64,000 nt of DNA from Phytomonas francai (Eukaryota > Euglenozoa > Kinetoplastea > Trypanosomatida > Trypanosomatidae): assembly GCA_001766655.1 (NCBI GenBank), contig MJCC01000006.1:125623-189622 (forward strand), given 5' to 3'. The notes beneath the pieces were generated by a model that was given only the letters and a program-made list of their open reading frames with translations, made no database searches and was not told the DNA's origin. Both the position numbers and the translations under genes were made by a program. Shown here piece after piece: positions 38,303-47,407 of this stretch (position 1 is its first letter; every line of letters begins with the position of its first letter).

Positions 38303-38303
38303 A
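37521..38303 (+). CDS. P34/P37-like two-RRM RNA-binding protein, copy 1
   Basis: The protein has 260 residues. Residues 1-76 are an Ala/Pro/Lys-rich domain. Two RRMs follow, about 82-150 (NGVYVKNWG, HRYALIFFE) and about 163-235 (CVFVSPIF, NYLYAYLNSAAEAKKFVEAKNG). The tail is His/Lys-rich (HRHHKKEHH). This architecture matches the trypanosome P34/P37 proteins, which bind 5S rRNA with ribosomal protein L5 and act in 60S biogenesis and export. The KKDX repeats of T. brucei P34/P37 are missing. Codon use is strongly biased to G/C-ending codons, as expected of a highly expressed gene. It stops with TAA. An identical coding copy lies 2.4 kb downstream beyond an unrelated gene. Confidence 0.85.
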   Translation: MPPKTTTKAAAPKAKAAASGSSKAAAPAKAVVKSSGQKAAAPSAKPAAKAAAPAPKAAAKAVAPAPKSAAKGAAGPAVAANGVYVKNWGTGSVADALAVFGAAGKVQKVQIRRHRYALIFFETAAAVKKAIDLFNEMEVHGQVVTVVPAKTSPKPDPHLNSSCVFVSPIFRASATKKQIMELFGGVEVLRLRTYRGNYLYAYLNSAAEAKKFVEAKNGTEFRGHKLRVALSAKSLDKLKANYKRATLLMAAHRHHKKEHH

Positions 38304-38679
38304 TTCCCTTAAAGCATACTTTTACGTTGTGTGTGTGTGTGTATACATTATAGTTACATTATTCTTGTTTATTTGTACTAAATAAATTTGTCCACTTCCC
38401 ACAAAATAAAAACGATTTGTGAGTTAAAAAAGGGTTTTGTAACGAATTCTTTTCTCTTTCTCTTAATATGCTTTCATGCGATTTTCTTGATTCGTCCTTT
38501 TCGTCCTAATCTTAGTGGCTTTTTTTGTAAAAACCTGATTCTCCTTCTTGAGGAGGAATAGGTGCATATATATTAGTAATAAACTGCCGTGATGTCTTTC
38601 ACTTCTGGGTTGTTTAGTTAGGTAATTATATAGGATTCTTTCAGCAAACATTCCTGCATGTCTTTTGCTTTGAGCATAT
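38304..38679. other. Spacer
   Basis: A GT microsatellite (about 38327-38342) follows copy 1. T/C-rich stretches near 38440-38465 and 38480-38550 may supply the acceptor for the next gene. No gene is seen. Confidence 0.5.
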
Positions 38680-39714
38680 ATGATGCACATTGGTAGAATT
38701 ATTATTCCTCGCTGCTTCGATAATGGTAGTTTATGCTGCTTTCTTGCCACTTCACAAACATGCGTTGCCGAGGGAACCTGGCCAAACAGTAGCATAGTAT
38801 GGACAACTGAAGAGCATCTTGTTGAACCCAAGGCTATTGTAGATAAAGCTTCTGCACTGCATAGCGCACATCAAGAGCCTTTCAAACTGTCCCGTATTGC
38901 TGCGTCGTATGCGATGTCGAATCTATTGTACCGGAAGGACTACCCAGCTCTTCGAAAACCCCCTTTTTTGTTCACGGGAACACGAGAGGAGGCCTTAAGA
39001 GATTATAGCATCCATCTTAGCTTGACGCATGAAGCATTGATTGCCGGTGCACTTGCGTGGCGTGCTGCAGACACTACTGTGGCACGCGATACGAAATCGC
39101 TTGGAATGACAGCATTTGCGTTAGATATTGCTGACGTACTCGACGTGGATCGCGTGAGTCGCCGATTTCCAGCGCGTCTGCGCCGCTTTTTGACACCTTC
39201 TCTCGCCTCACACGGGTCTTTTTCAGGAAGTCATTGTAGAAGTAACGAGACCCTAGCGCGTGAGCTGCGTATCCCAGTGGATCTACTATCTAGCACTTTG
39301 GAAGGCGAGGGTGCCTCGATGAGAGGATGGTGGTCATCTTTCTCCGTCCCCCACCCGGTGCACGCGGTGAGTCAATGCATCCTGGCACAGCGTTGGTCGC
39401 TGCGGGAGTGCTGTGTGAAGCTGCTTGGTATCCCACACCGTGTGTTTAACTACGCCTGTGTGGAGTGCGACAGGGAACTATCGGAGTCAGACCAGGGCTG
39501 CCTCGGGCTGCGGCGCTGTCTTCCCTCGGACTACTGGCACCAGAACACACTCTACGTCGCGCGTGTAGTAGGGGAGGAGCGAACTGCGTTTGAGTCTCGT
39601 GGGCTACTCCCTGAGTTGCAAGTGATCTCTTCGTTTGAATGGCTAAAAACTATGAGAGGAGAGATGCGTCCGGTTGTGATTACCATGACATCCTGCAATC
39701 ATTTGAGTTGCTAA
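38680..39714 (+). CDS. Unknown protein between the two P34/P37 copies
   Basis: The family is not recognised. The 344 residues have a balanced composition and codon use like the neighbouring genes. The first 30 residues are rich in Ile, Cys and Arg with few acids (MMHIGRIIIPRCF), compatible with a mitochondrial presequence. Residues 65-165 look helical and well ordered (FKLSRIAASYAMSNLLYRKD, then LAWRAADTT). Near the C-terminus a Cys cluster, CVECDRELSESDQGC and a further Cys, could be a metal site but does not fit a named pattern. Its place between two identical genes suggests that they did not arise as a simple adjacent tandem duplication. Confidence 0.7.
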   Translation: MMHIGRIIIPRCFDNGSLCCFLATSQTCVAEGTWPNSSIVWTTEEHLVEPKAIVDKASALHSAHQEPFKLSRIAASYAMSNLLYRKDYPALRKPPFLFTGTREEALRDYSIHLSLTHEALIAGALAWRAADTTVARDTKSLGMTAFALDIADVLDVDRVSRRFPARLRRFLTPSLASHGSFSGSHCRSNETLARELRIPVDLLSSTLEGEGASMRGWWSSFSVPHPVHAVSQCILAQRWSLRECCVKLLGIPHRVFNYACVECDRELSESDQGCLGLRRCLPSDYWHQNTLYVARVVGEERTAFESRGLLPELQVISSFEWLKTMRGEMRPVVITMTSCNHLSC

Positions 39715-39730
39715 CTTGTGAGCTTAAAAT

Positions 39731-39752
39731 GTTCCTTTTCCTCATTATGAAG
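39731..39752 (+). promoter_or_regulatory. Upstream trans-splice acceptor candidate for copy 2
   Basis: GTTCCTTTTCCTCATTATG is followed by AG 39751-39752. Use of this site would include the in-frame ATG at 39780 and extend the P34/P37-like protein by 58 residues. Confidence 0.35.
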
Positions 39753-39860
39753 TGGAATCCAGTGCGCGTAGTTCAATAAATGTTTACGCTCGTGAAAGCT
39801 TCCATATTCTTTTCTGGATCGCGATTGAAGTATCCTTCCTTTTGTATTATCATCATCACC

Positions 39861-39903
39861 ACCTTCCTTTTTCTTATTTTTACCCGTTCTTGCCTGTTTA
39901 AAG
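39861..39903 (+). promoter_or_regulatory. Main trans-splice acceptor candidate for copy 2
   Basis: A dense pyrimidine tract (39861-39898) ends at AG 39902-39903, with another AG at 39911-39912. The first ATG downstream is 39954, giving the same protein as copy 1. Confidence 0.65.
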
Positions 39904-39947
39904 ACTTCTCAGCTTTCCTACCTCGACCATCGAGTAATAAAAGTTAC

Positions 39948-40735
39948 CACACTATGCCCCCGAAGACGACTACCAAGGCAGCTGCCCCCAAGGCAAAGGC
40001 TGCTGCGTCTGGGTCCTCGAAGGCCGCCGCGCCCGCGAAGGCTGTGGTGAAGAGCAGCGGTCAGAAGGCCGCCGCGCCCTCTGCGAAGCCCGCCGCGAAG
40101 GCGGCTGCCCCCGCACCGAAGGCTGCCGCGAAGGCCGTTGCGCCCGCCCCGAAATCCGCCGCGAAGGGTGCCGCTGGCCCCGCCGTGGCCGCCAACGGCG
40201 TGTACGTGAAGAACTGGGGCACTGGCTCCGTCGCGGACGCGCTGGCGGTGTTCGGCGCCGCCGGGAAGGTGCAGAAGGTGCAGATCCGCCGCCACCGCTA
40301 CGCGCTGATCTTCTTTGAGACCGCTGCTGCCGTGAAGAAGGCGATTGACCTCTTCAACGAGATGGAGGTGCACGGCCAAGTGGTGACGGTGGTGCCTGCA
40401 AAGACGAGCCCGAAGCCGGACCCCCACTTGAACTCGTCGTGCGTGTTCGTGTCGCCGATCTTCCGCGCGTCAGCGACGAAGAAGCAGATCATGGAATTGT
40501 TTGGGGGTGTGGAGGTGCTGCGCCTGCGCACGTACCGCGGCAACTACCTGTACGCCTACCTGAACTCGGCCGCCGAGGCGAAGAAGTTCGTGGAGGCGAA
40601 GAACGGGACCGAGTTCCGTGGGCACAAGCTGCGTGTGGCGCTGTCTGCGAAGTCCCTCGATAAGCTGAAGGCGAACTACAAGCGTGCCACACTCCTCATG
40701 GCCGCTCACCGCCACCACAAGAAGGAACACCATTA
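39948..40735 (+). repeat. Direct repeat, copy 2 (identical to 37515-38302)
   Basis: Same sequence as copy 1 from CACACT before the ATG to the TA of the stop codon. The stop is TAG here and TAA in copy 1, so identity ends inside the stop codon. Confidence 0.9.
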
Positions 40736-40736
40736 G
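39954..40736 (+). CDS. P34/P37-like two-RRM RNA-binding protein, copy 2
   Basis: The coding sequence is identical to that of the gene at 37521, with the same 260-residue product: an Ala/Pro/Lys-rich N-terminus, two RRMs and a His/Lys-rich tail. The 5' and 3' flanks are unrelated to those of copy 1, so the two genes could be regulated differently after transcription despite making the same protein. In this family P34 and P37 are expressed at different life stages in T. brucei. The reading frame continues upstream to an ATG at 39780, which would add a hydrophobic 58-residue leader if an upstream splice site is used. I take 39954 as the main start because it follows the stronger acceptor and matches copy 1. 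Confidence 0.85.
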   Translation: MPPKTTTKAAAPKAKAAASGSSKAAAPAKAVVKSSGQKAAAPSAKPAAKAAAPAPKAAAKAVAPAPKSAAKGAAGPAVAANGVYVKNWGTGSVADALAVFGAAGKVQKVQIRRHRYALIFFETAAAVKKAIDLFNEMEVHGQVVTVVPAKTSPKPDPHLNSSCVFVSPIFRASATKKQIMELFGGVEVLRLRTYRGNYLYAYLNSAAEAKKFVEAKNGTEFRGHKLRVALSAKSLDKLKANYKRATLLMAAHRHHKKEHH

Positions 40737-41051
40737 TTTAGTGTTTTCACGTTGTGTTTTCTTTCATCTTATTTAGGAATTCGACTGCATCTTTTCATTT
40801 TCTAAATTTACTTTAAGCTGTTAAGTTCAATATCTTTATTTTCCGATAAAAAACAACAACGATGTGAGGGCATTGCATCCATCCAGAGAAGGGTCACGTT
40901 TCACCATTCTTGGTTGCTGTGCTCTTTTTTTCCGTTATAATTTCCTCATTTAATGCTTTATTATATTTTCTTGTGAACCTTCTTCATTTATTTTGACGAT
41001 GTTTCTTTATTCGAACATTGGTATTCCACGTAGGACTAGTTTTCCAATATT
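40737..41051. other. Spacer
   Basis: T-rich, no gene. Acceptor candidates are the AGs at about 41033-41039 after a T-rich region (40945-41020). Confidence 0.5.
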
Positions 41052-41948
41052 ATGACAAAAATCTCACTGAAAGCTGGATCAAATAGTTCACTAATGACTT
41101 ATTTACCAGAATATAATCGTAGTTACCATCATTCCGTCTGCAAGGCGTATAATATCATCCGCCATGTTGTGGACACGTTGCGCATGGACGACACGGTTTT
41201 TGCAACAGCGATGAGCTACTGGCATGAATTTGTTCTTCAGCATGGACTTAAGAAGATTCATGAGGTGATGCTAGGTACCGCGGCTGTCTTTTTAGCTGGA
41301 AAAGTGGAACACTACAAACTACGTGTTGATCAAATGTTGAAGATTGCGTTGGAGGTGGATGTTGATAAAAATCCTAAGGGTGAGGATGTAGAAGCCTGGC
41401 GGCGCATGTTGCTGGATGTGGAGCTGGTTCTGCTCGACTCTCTGAACTTCGACTGTCAGCGGAGCCATCCAATTAGACAACTTTTGGCACTACTTGAGAC
41501 TCCTAACAACCATTCGCCGTCCAAGCAGACCAAAAACGAGATTGAGATGGTCAAGCATCTCCAACATGTGGCGCACTGTCTATATATGATATCCCTCATT
41601 AGTCCTCTATGTGCGAAGTTCTCATACCAAAAGATTGCTGCAATTGTCATGTATATGGTGATTTACTTTTCTGGGAATGAAAATGCGTATACACATATCT
41701 GGAATCAGTATCCGCTGCCAGCGTTGGAGGAGCGGGATTGTATTATCGCCGTTATAATGGATGCTTTTATTTTTACAAGGAAGCAAACTGGACTACCCCA
41801 GCTCGATGAACTGATCATTTCTCGACGAAAACGTGTGCGTGAGGATGAAAGCCTTCCTATGGAGCCTCTACGCTCGTCTGGGTTTCACAGCAGCAGCGTT
41901 GGAAGCGAAAGCTACGAAGGTTCGCCTTTTGCACGTCAAGTGGATTAG
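41052..41948 (+). CDS. Transcription-type cyclin (cyclin K/L/T-like)
   Basis: The protein has 298 residues with two cyclin-fold halves. The first (about 25-145) contains VFATAMSYWHEF and the box AAVFLAGKVE (about 77-86), typical of cyclins C, K, L and T rather than mitotic cyclins. LDSLNFDCQRSHPIRQLL matches the linker of that group. The second half (150-265) is helical, and the C-terminus is basic then Ser-rich. In T. brucei, transcription-related cyclins of this kind pair with CRK9 or CRK12, kinases linked to RNA polymerase II phosphorylation and trans-splicing; which one this is cannot be told. A different, PHO80-like cyclin lies 11 kb downstream. Confidence 0.85.
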   Translation: MTKISLKAGSNSSLMTYLPEYNRSYHHSVCKAYNIIRHVVDTLRMDDTVFATAMSYWHEFVLQHGLKKIHEVMLGTAAVFLAGKVEHYKLRVDQMLKIALEVDVDKNPKGEDVEAWRRMLLDVELVLLDSLNFDCQRSHPIRQLLALLETPNNHSPSKQTKNEIEMVKHLQHVAHCLYMISLISPLCAKFSYQKIAAIVMYMVIYFSGNENAYTHIWNQYPLPALEERDCIIAVIMDAFIFTRKQTGLPQLDELIISRRKRVREDESLPMEPLRSSGFHSSSVGSESYEGSPFARQVD

Positions 41949-42395
41949 TATGATTGTACGGGAAATACAGTCTGGACGCTTCTTTATGCATAATAGCCCA
42001 ACAGTGCATTTTTGTTTTTATCGAAACCTCTCCACGCTCAGGTATTTCATTTCTTGCTTTTCCATGAGTTTTGAGCCTTGTATTGACTCTACTATTCGTA
42101 TGTCTACAGTTAAATTACCCGCATCCTCACCATGACTATTAAATACATGCAAAGCGTATCATTGGTGTTATGTCATATATAATGGTTCGCTTCAATCAAT
42201 ATGGGATGGATATGATAGAAGGATTAGAATTCTTCACGATGTGAAGTTTTATTTAAAAATTTCAGCTTCCATTTTCCTGTGCGTGTTTTCATTCTAGATC
42301 CTACTGGGCTGAGAGCTAGAGTTGCGTTCCCAAGTTTTTTTTTCTTTGGAGGCGTTTGGTTTCTTGTGGAGAGGTGAGCGCCAGTCGGTGTGAAA
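41949..42395. other. Spacer
   Basis: No gene. CCCAAGTTTTTTTTTCTTTGGAG at about 42330-42352 is a plausible acceptor for RIC1; another AG lies at about 42371-42372. Confidence 0.5.
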
Positions 42396-45300
42396 ATGTT
42401 ACTGGCATTGGGCCCCCCACAGATCTATGGCTGGCCAATCCTCTTTCAGAATGAAGAGTTCATTCAGCATATCTCTGTCAATATGTCTGGGGATATTCTC
42501 GTAACTGTCTCTCAACTTCAACTCCATTTTTGGTCGAATAAAAAAGAAATTATGCACCTGGCATCCCTATCTGTTCCACATTGCTCATTAAATGACGATC
42601 CGGCTGTACAGGTACTCTGGCATCCTCTGCGTTCAAACCGATTAGCCGTCATCACCGTGCGCCGACTCCTTTTCTATGAGGTGCATATTAAGATCGGTGG
42701 TGAAACGTCTTTCGAGATCATTTCAAGTGCAAAACCTGAGAAAGACAAGGGGAATTTACTACTTTGTGATACATCCTTACATACACATATTTTGAAAGAA
42801 CTCTACTTTGAAAGCGGTTTCCCGACCTCTGTGAAACCGGCGGGGCTTTACGCATTCACGGTCTGCACGACTCTTGGTGTCGCTCACCTTGTTGGTTGGG
42901 ATACACAGAGCATCCTTAACACATGGGGCATACCGAGTTTGCAGAAGGCTGACTGCACCATATCATGCGAAAGTTGTGGGGTGCTACCTGGCTGTGGCGG
43001 CGCGCTCGATTCTTCGACACCAGACCAGAATTCTTTTTTGCCCAATGCAACAACCGGTGTGAGCGGCGAAGTCGGAATGCGGCTGATCAAGGCAATAACG
43101 CCACCAGGATTCGCCGTTGCAGTTCGCTCGCAGGCGAGTAAGACGACAGCCGCAGGAAAGACGTCATGCGGTGCGGAGGGCGGCCCCAAGGGGTCTTGCC
43201 CCGCCCCCTACGACGGCGCGAGCCATCCTGTGGAGCGCTCCCTCCCGGCGTCGGAGGGGGGACTGCCCTCGGGCGCGATCCGCGAGGTCGCCTTCGCGGC
43301 CTCCCTGTCTCTGTTCGCCTTTGTTCTGTCCGGCGACTGCGTCCTTCTGGCGCGGGCCCCGGCCGAGGCGGACCTCGCCGCCGCCGCCCCCCGCGGGCGC
43401 CCCCACGCGCTTGGGCCGGTCGCGCGGGTCGCCCTGAACGCGGCGCGGGCCCTCCTCGCCGTGGCCGCGCGCGCCGGGGGGGTCGCCTGCCACGCCCTCG
43501 CGGACGACGGCCTCGGCCCCGGGGTCGCCCCCACGCCGCTTTGGCGCTTCCCCTGCGAGCGCGGCCCCGCGATCGCCGACCTCCAGTGGAGCCCCGGCGA
43601 AGGGGAGCTTCTCTGCGTCGGGTTCGCCGACGCCGGGGTCGTCGTGCTGGACTACGGCGGGGCCTGCGTGATGCGGTCGGGGGCCCCTCTCGCGGCGATG
43701 CCGGGCAACGCCGTGCCGCCGTGGGGCGACGCGTCGGAGGGTTCCCACAGCCTAAGGGGGTTCGAGGCCCTCCACTGGTCTCACCACGCCACGCGGCTGT
43801 GCGTCGTGGGCTCAAGAAGCAAGCATTTCGCGGTCTACGACTTTGCACGTGCGCTTGGCTCGGTAGAGGTGGGCCCTACTATTGGTCTGTACACACCTTT
43901 AGTCCTTTTAACGAACGACGCGCTGGGGATCGTTGACGTTGCGGATGCCGATGGGCCCAAGGGTGTCAAACAATGGGTTAGGCCGCCACCACATTACCTC
44001 AAGGCTAATTACCCGCTGAGATACGGTACGGTGTCGACGAAAGGAAACTGGCTGGGATGTGCTGGGCGCCATGGCTGCGCAACGTATTGCCGCGTTTCTC
44101 AACGTTGGTTTATTTTTGAAACTTCTGAAGCGGAGAAGGAGGAGCAGATTTCCTGCGTTGGCGATCCCGTTTGGCTAAACGATGCGCTCATGGCAGTGCC
44201 TGTAAACAACAGTCCCCAGGGTGTAGGGCACTACGAAATCTCAGTCTATCATCCAATGTGGTTATCGCGGAAAAATGCCCTTGCGAGGATCCAGCTGCCC
44301 TGTCAACCTCTTCTCGTCTTTGCTACAAGTGGCTCCGGCGGGCATGTCTGTGTATGTGTATTGGATGCTCAGCAGTCCTTGCGCATCTACCGGGGTGAAT
44401 TATTAGCAGCTGCGCCTAGTTTGGGTCGAGTAATGGGTGTAGATTTGGGACTCATTCTTATGACTACCTTAGCAGGCAACCTGGCAAATCCACTCTCGAT
44501 GCAGCCAGTTTTGAATGACGCCATGCGCCCTCACGGTTCAAAGGCAAATCACCACGAGATGCCCATCGTCCTTCTGCACCTCCGAAAGGGCTCTGCGTTA
44601 GTGTGTTTGCATTTTTGCAAAGGGGCGGCTTTGGAGGGCGCTTCTGAAGGCACTCAAGGGTGTGCTCCAGTTGTTCAGCAGCTTTGGTTAGAAAATTCGG
44701 AATCTCGCGAACGACCGCAATCACGCGTTTTCCGTTATTGGGTTGATCGGTTTAGCCCCTTAGAGGGGCTTCGTCTTGTGACCTTTGAAGACGAGGGCCT
44801 TTTTTACTACCACCTTAGCAATCTCTCCACTCCATCTGGCTTTGTTCGTTTACGAATAGCACCGAAGGGGGCGGATTTGGTCCCTCTCGCGCTTTCGCCG
44901 TACGACGGCTATCTGCTGTGCTTGTCAGGCCCCTGCGAAGGACAGTCGAGTATGCGGTCCCTTATTTGTCACTGTCCCTTGCTGAACTTACCCAGAGTCT
45001 GCATTCGTCCAGTTGTTTATGTGCACTGCGTACTGGCGTTATTTTTACGAAGCGCTACAACCCTGCAAGCGAAGGAAGGGCTCTTTCAGGAAGGGGATGC
45101 TGGAAAGATTCGAGGCGACACCTCTGAGCAACCCATTCCCTTACCTTGGTCCGGAGCAGTCTTTCCTTGGCTAGAGACAATGCGTTGGAACGGCTCCTTT
45201 GTGGAAAATATGGAGTATTTTTTTTACACGATCCTCGAAAACGATTTTGGTTTAGAGTTGCCTGGGCTCAGCCGGGCCATCGCTATTCAAGAAGGCATAC

Positions 45301-46670
45301 ATCTTCTTCGTTCCTACCCCGAATTTTATGAAATTATCGCTGTTTGTCTTCGCAAGATCGATACTGCAGGTTGGGATGCCATCGCGAATATTCTAGGACC
45401 CTTGTTGGACCTTTGTGAGGAGTGTATTACCAAGCAGTGCTACGCGGAGGCGCTAATCATGGTGCGTGTGATGCTGTTGAATGCCTGCTGGGCTCCCTCC
45501 TATTCATCGCTCTGCACGCCAATAGACGCGCCTTGTACGCCTACCTGCGATGCTGAATTCAAAAATGACATTGCTCATACTAAGCCCCCTGACTACACAA
45601 CTCCCAATTCCCAAGGGGAAAGCGGTGACGATCCCAAAGGAGCTTTTGAATGTGTAATCAAGCTTTTTGGCTACGCCCTTCGCGAGGAGAGCCTTTCTTC
45701 AGCGCGTGATTTGGTACAGTTTATGTTTTTGTTCAAGGATATGGTTTGCCTGCCTTCGCCCGCCTCAGTAAAGAGATCACAGGTGGAGAGCAATATCGTG
45801 GCTGGCTACCCTTCGTTGCGCTTTGAGAGCATCGCCACGTCGTCTGCTGTGAGGCGCACGGAAGATGTCGAGGCAGATTGTGAGCGGATCCAGAACAATC
45901 TTAGTGGTGAGTATGATGCTATTTCTTCTTCTTGTCCGGATCGATCATTGGTGTCTTTCGAGGTTCTTGAAGGCGAGCAGGAGCGAAAGAAGATTGAGCT
46001 CATGTTCCACTTGTGTCCGCAGTTTCCATGCGAGGTAGAGGCTGCAGCGGTGGAGCTGCTCCGCGAAGGCTACTTGCTACGTCTATATCGATTATTCCAA
46101 ACCTTCTCACTCTCCCTGGATCATTTTATAGATGTCAAACTTTCAGGCGAGGGGGGAAAGGACTACCACTTGGAGGAATTGACGTCATCCGTTCTCTCGG
46201 CTGCCGCCTTCGATGTTGTCCGTGTCTTTGACAACCTGCACATCGAGTTCGGCCTCCCACGCTCCCGACGCCCTCTCGGCGTTGCACTTCCCGCTAATTT
46301 TATGCTCCACCTTGACGGGAGCGACGCCCTCTCGCAAAGTCAGAACAGATCTCTCTGGACTCAGGCTCAGGTGTTTCTGTTTGGTGATCGTGATCGTCTG
46401 GCCACCGTGAAAGACCTGCAGACAATTTTTTATCAGAGCGCTAATCTCAATTTGGCGTTTTCATTACTCCTAATGTCTAAAGCGGACCTTCTGGTTTCGT
46501 TCGCCACCTCTGCTGAAGATCTACAAGCATTTCGTTTCCAGATTCAGTTGCTTATCAGGATGGTTTCGAACCCGATCTACCGTGGCTATAGGCCCTTTGT
46601 CCGTGATGTTATCCTTTCTTTGCCACCAAATTTGCGAGAACTTTTGCAGACACTACCTATTTCTGCGTGA
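42396..46670 (+). CDS. RIC1: RIC1 homologue, subunit of the RIC1-RGP1 Rab6 exchange factor
   Basis: The protein has 1424 residues from ATG 42396. The N-terminal half is a degenerate beta-propeller starting YGWPILFQ (about 12-19), as in RIC1. The C-terminal RIC1 domain begins near residue 920. It includes ENMEYFFYTILENDFGLELP, a helix with PEFYEIIAVCLRKID, DLCEECITKQCYAEALIMVR, and SSARDLVQFMFLF. This matches the alpha-helical end of the family. With RGP1 it activates Rab6/Ypt6 at the Golgi for retrograde traffic. Residues about 259-468 are encoded by extremely GC-rich DNA (about 43171-43800) and are loaded with Ala, Gly, Arg and Pro, while the flanks are balanced; propeller strands still seem to run through it. 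A GTG precedes the ATG. RGP1 is not in the window. Confidence 0.8.
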   Translation: MLLALGPPQIYGWPILFQNEEFIQHISVNMSGDILVTVSQLQLHFWSNKKEIMHLASLSVPHCSLNDDPAVQVLWHPLRSNRLAVITVRRLLFYEVHIKIGGETSFEIISSAKPEKDKGNLLLCDTSLHTHILKELYFESGFPTSVKPAGLYAFTVCTTLGVAHLVGWDTQSILNTWGIPSLQKADCTISCESCGVLPGCGGALDSSTPDQNSFLPNATTGVSGEVGMRLIKAITPPGFAVAVRSQASKTTAAGKTSCGAEGGPKGSCPAPYDGASHPVERSLPASEGGLPSGAIREVAFAASLSLFAFVLSGDCVLLARAPAEADLAAAAPRGRPHALGPVARVALNAARALLAVAARAGGVACHALADDGLGPGVAPTPLWRFPCERGPAIADLQWSPGEGELLCVGFADAGVVVLDYGGACVMRSGAPLAAMPGNAVPPWGDASEGSHSLRGFEALHWSHHATRLCVVGSRSKHFAVYDFARALGSVEVGPTIGLYTPLVLLTNDALGIVDVADADGPKGVKQWVRPPPHYLKANYPLRYGTVSTKGNWLGCAGRHGCATYCRVSQRWFIFETSEAEKEEQISCVGDPVWLNDALMAVPVNNSPQGVGHYEISVYHPMWLSRKNALARIQLPCQPLLVFATSGSGGHVCVCVLDAQQSLRIYRGELLAAAPSLGRVMGVDLGLILMTTLAGNLANPLSMQPVLNDAMRPHGSKANHHEMPIVLLHLRKGSALVCLHFCKGAALEGASEGTQGCAPVVQQLWLENSESRERPQSRVFRYWVDRFSPLEGLRLVTFEDEGLFYYHLSNLSTPSGFVRLRIAPKGADLVPLALSPYDGYLLCLSGPCEGQSSMRSLICHCPLLNLPRVCIRPVVYVHCVLALFLRSATTLQAKEGLFQEGDAGKIRGDTSEQPIPLPWSGAVFPWLETMRWNGSFVENMEYFFYTILENDFGLELPGLSRAIAIQEGIHLLRSYPEFYEIIAVCLRKIDTAGWDAIANILGPLLDLCEECITKQCYAEALIMVRVMLLNACWAPSYSSLCTPIDAPCTPTCDAEFKNDIAHTKPPDYTTPNSQGESGDDPKGAFECVIKLFGYALREESLSSARDLVQFMFLFKDMVCLPSPASVKRSQVESNIVAGYPSLRFESIATSSAVRRTEDVEADCERIQNNLSGEYDAISSSCPDRSLVSFEVLEGEQERKKIELMFHLCPQFPCEVEAAAVELLREGYLLRLYRLFQTFSLSLDHFIDVKLSGEGGKDYHLEELTSSVLSAAAFDVVRVFDNLHIEFGLPRSRRPLGVALPANFMLHLDGSDALSQSQNRSLWTQAQVFLFGDRDRLATVKDLQTIFYQSANLNLAFSLLLMSKADLLVSFATSAEDLQAFRFQIQLLIRMVSNPIYRGYRPFVRDVILSLPPNLRELLQTLPISA
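43171..43800. other. GC-rich island inside RIC1
   Basis: Over about 630 bases third codon positions become almost exclusively G or C, then revert. Both the extra + frame and the minus strand stay open here purely because stop codons are rare in GC-rich DNA. Confidence 0.85.
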
Positions 46671-47407
46671 TGAGCGAACTGATAAGCTGCTTAACGCTTG
46701 GATGTTTTATTTGCTTAGGGGATGAAGCACACCTTCAGTGTTTGTATCCAGGATGGCTTTCAGCAACATATTTGTTCTTAAACCCCACAAATTAGTGCTG
46801 CTGCTCACGTTTGAATGCAGTAGCGATTTTTATTATTCTGCTTCACCTCACCCTATTTTTTCAAGAGAATATCTTGCCTAGGCTTAAAATTTGTCTTTGA
46901 AAGCCTTCAAAACGACCGAATGCGATTAGTCATTGGACTCTGCCGTTTCTGTTAGTTTTCCTTTTCGCGGTTGGTTAATGGAGACAAAGGAATGGGGAAG
47001 GGCGAGGGTAAGAATCCTCGATTTATCGATTATTTCGAAACAGTAGCTTGTATCATTCAAATTATTCTGTTTTCCATTTATCCTTTCTTTTGGTGAGTAC
47101 TTATGCGTGCATGTGTGAATGCAAACCCTCACCCTATCTATGGGGGGTGGATTAATTTTGGCATAAAATTAATATTTTCCTGTTCTTAGGGTGCGCTCAT
47201 ATCTTTCTGGCAATAACTAGTAGGGGTTTTCTTCCTTTTGAGCTAAACCGAAGACACATATTCGTCCACCTACTCATCCCCACACCAAAGTGACATACAC
47301 GTGACGCGGCTTTAAAATAATTCCTCTCCCCACCTTGCAGGGGAAACAACTGCGAGTGATTTCGTCTGCTAGAAGAGCAGGGAGAGGAGAGGAAGGGAAG
47401 GGGGGCT
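46671..47407. other. Spacer with acceptor and purine-rich leader
   Basis: No gene in 737 bases. The acceptor TTCCTCTCCCCACCTTGCAG (47321-47340) is one of the best in the window. It is followed by a 67-base leader whose last 35 bases (47371-47405) are almost pure purine, G-rich, right up to the ATG. Confidence 0.6.

Noticed and set aside
43087..43936. About 250-codon frames on both strands inside RIC1
   Set aside because: Arg/Pro-rich shadows of the GC island; RIC1 itself continues through the region in one frame.
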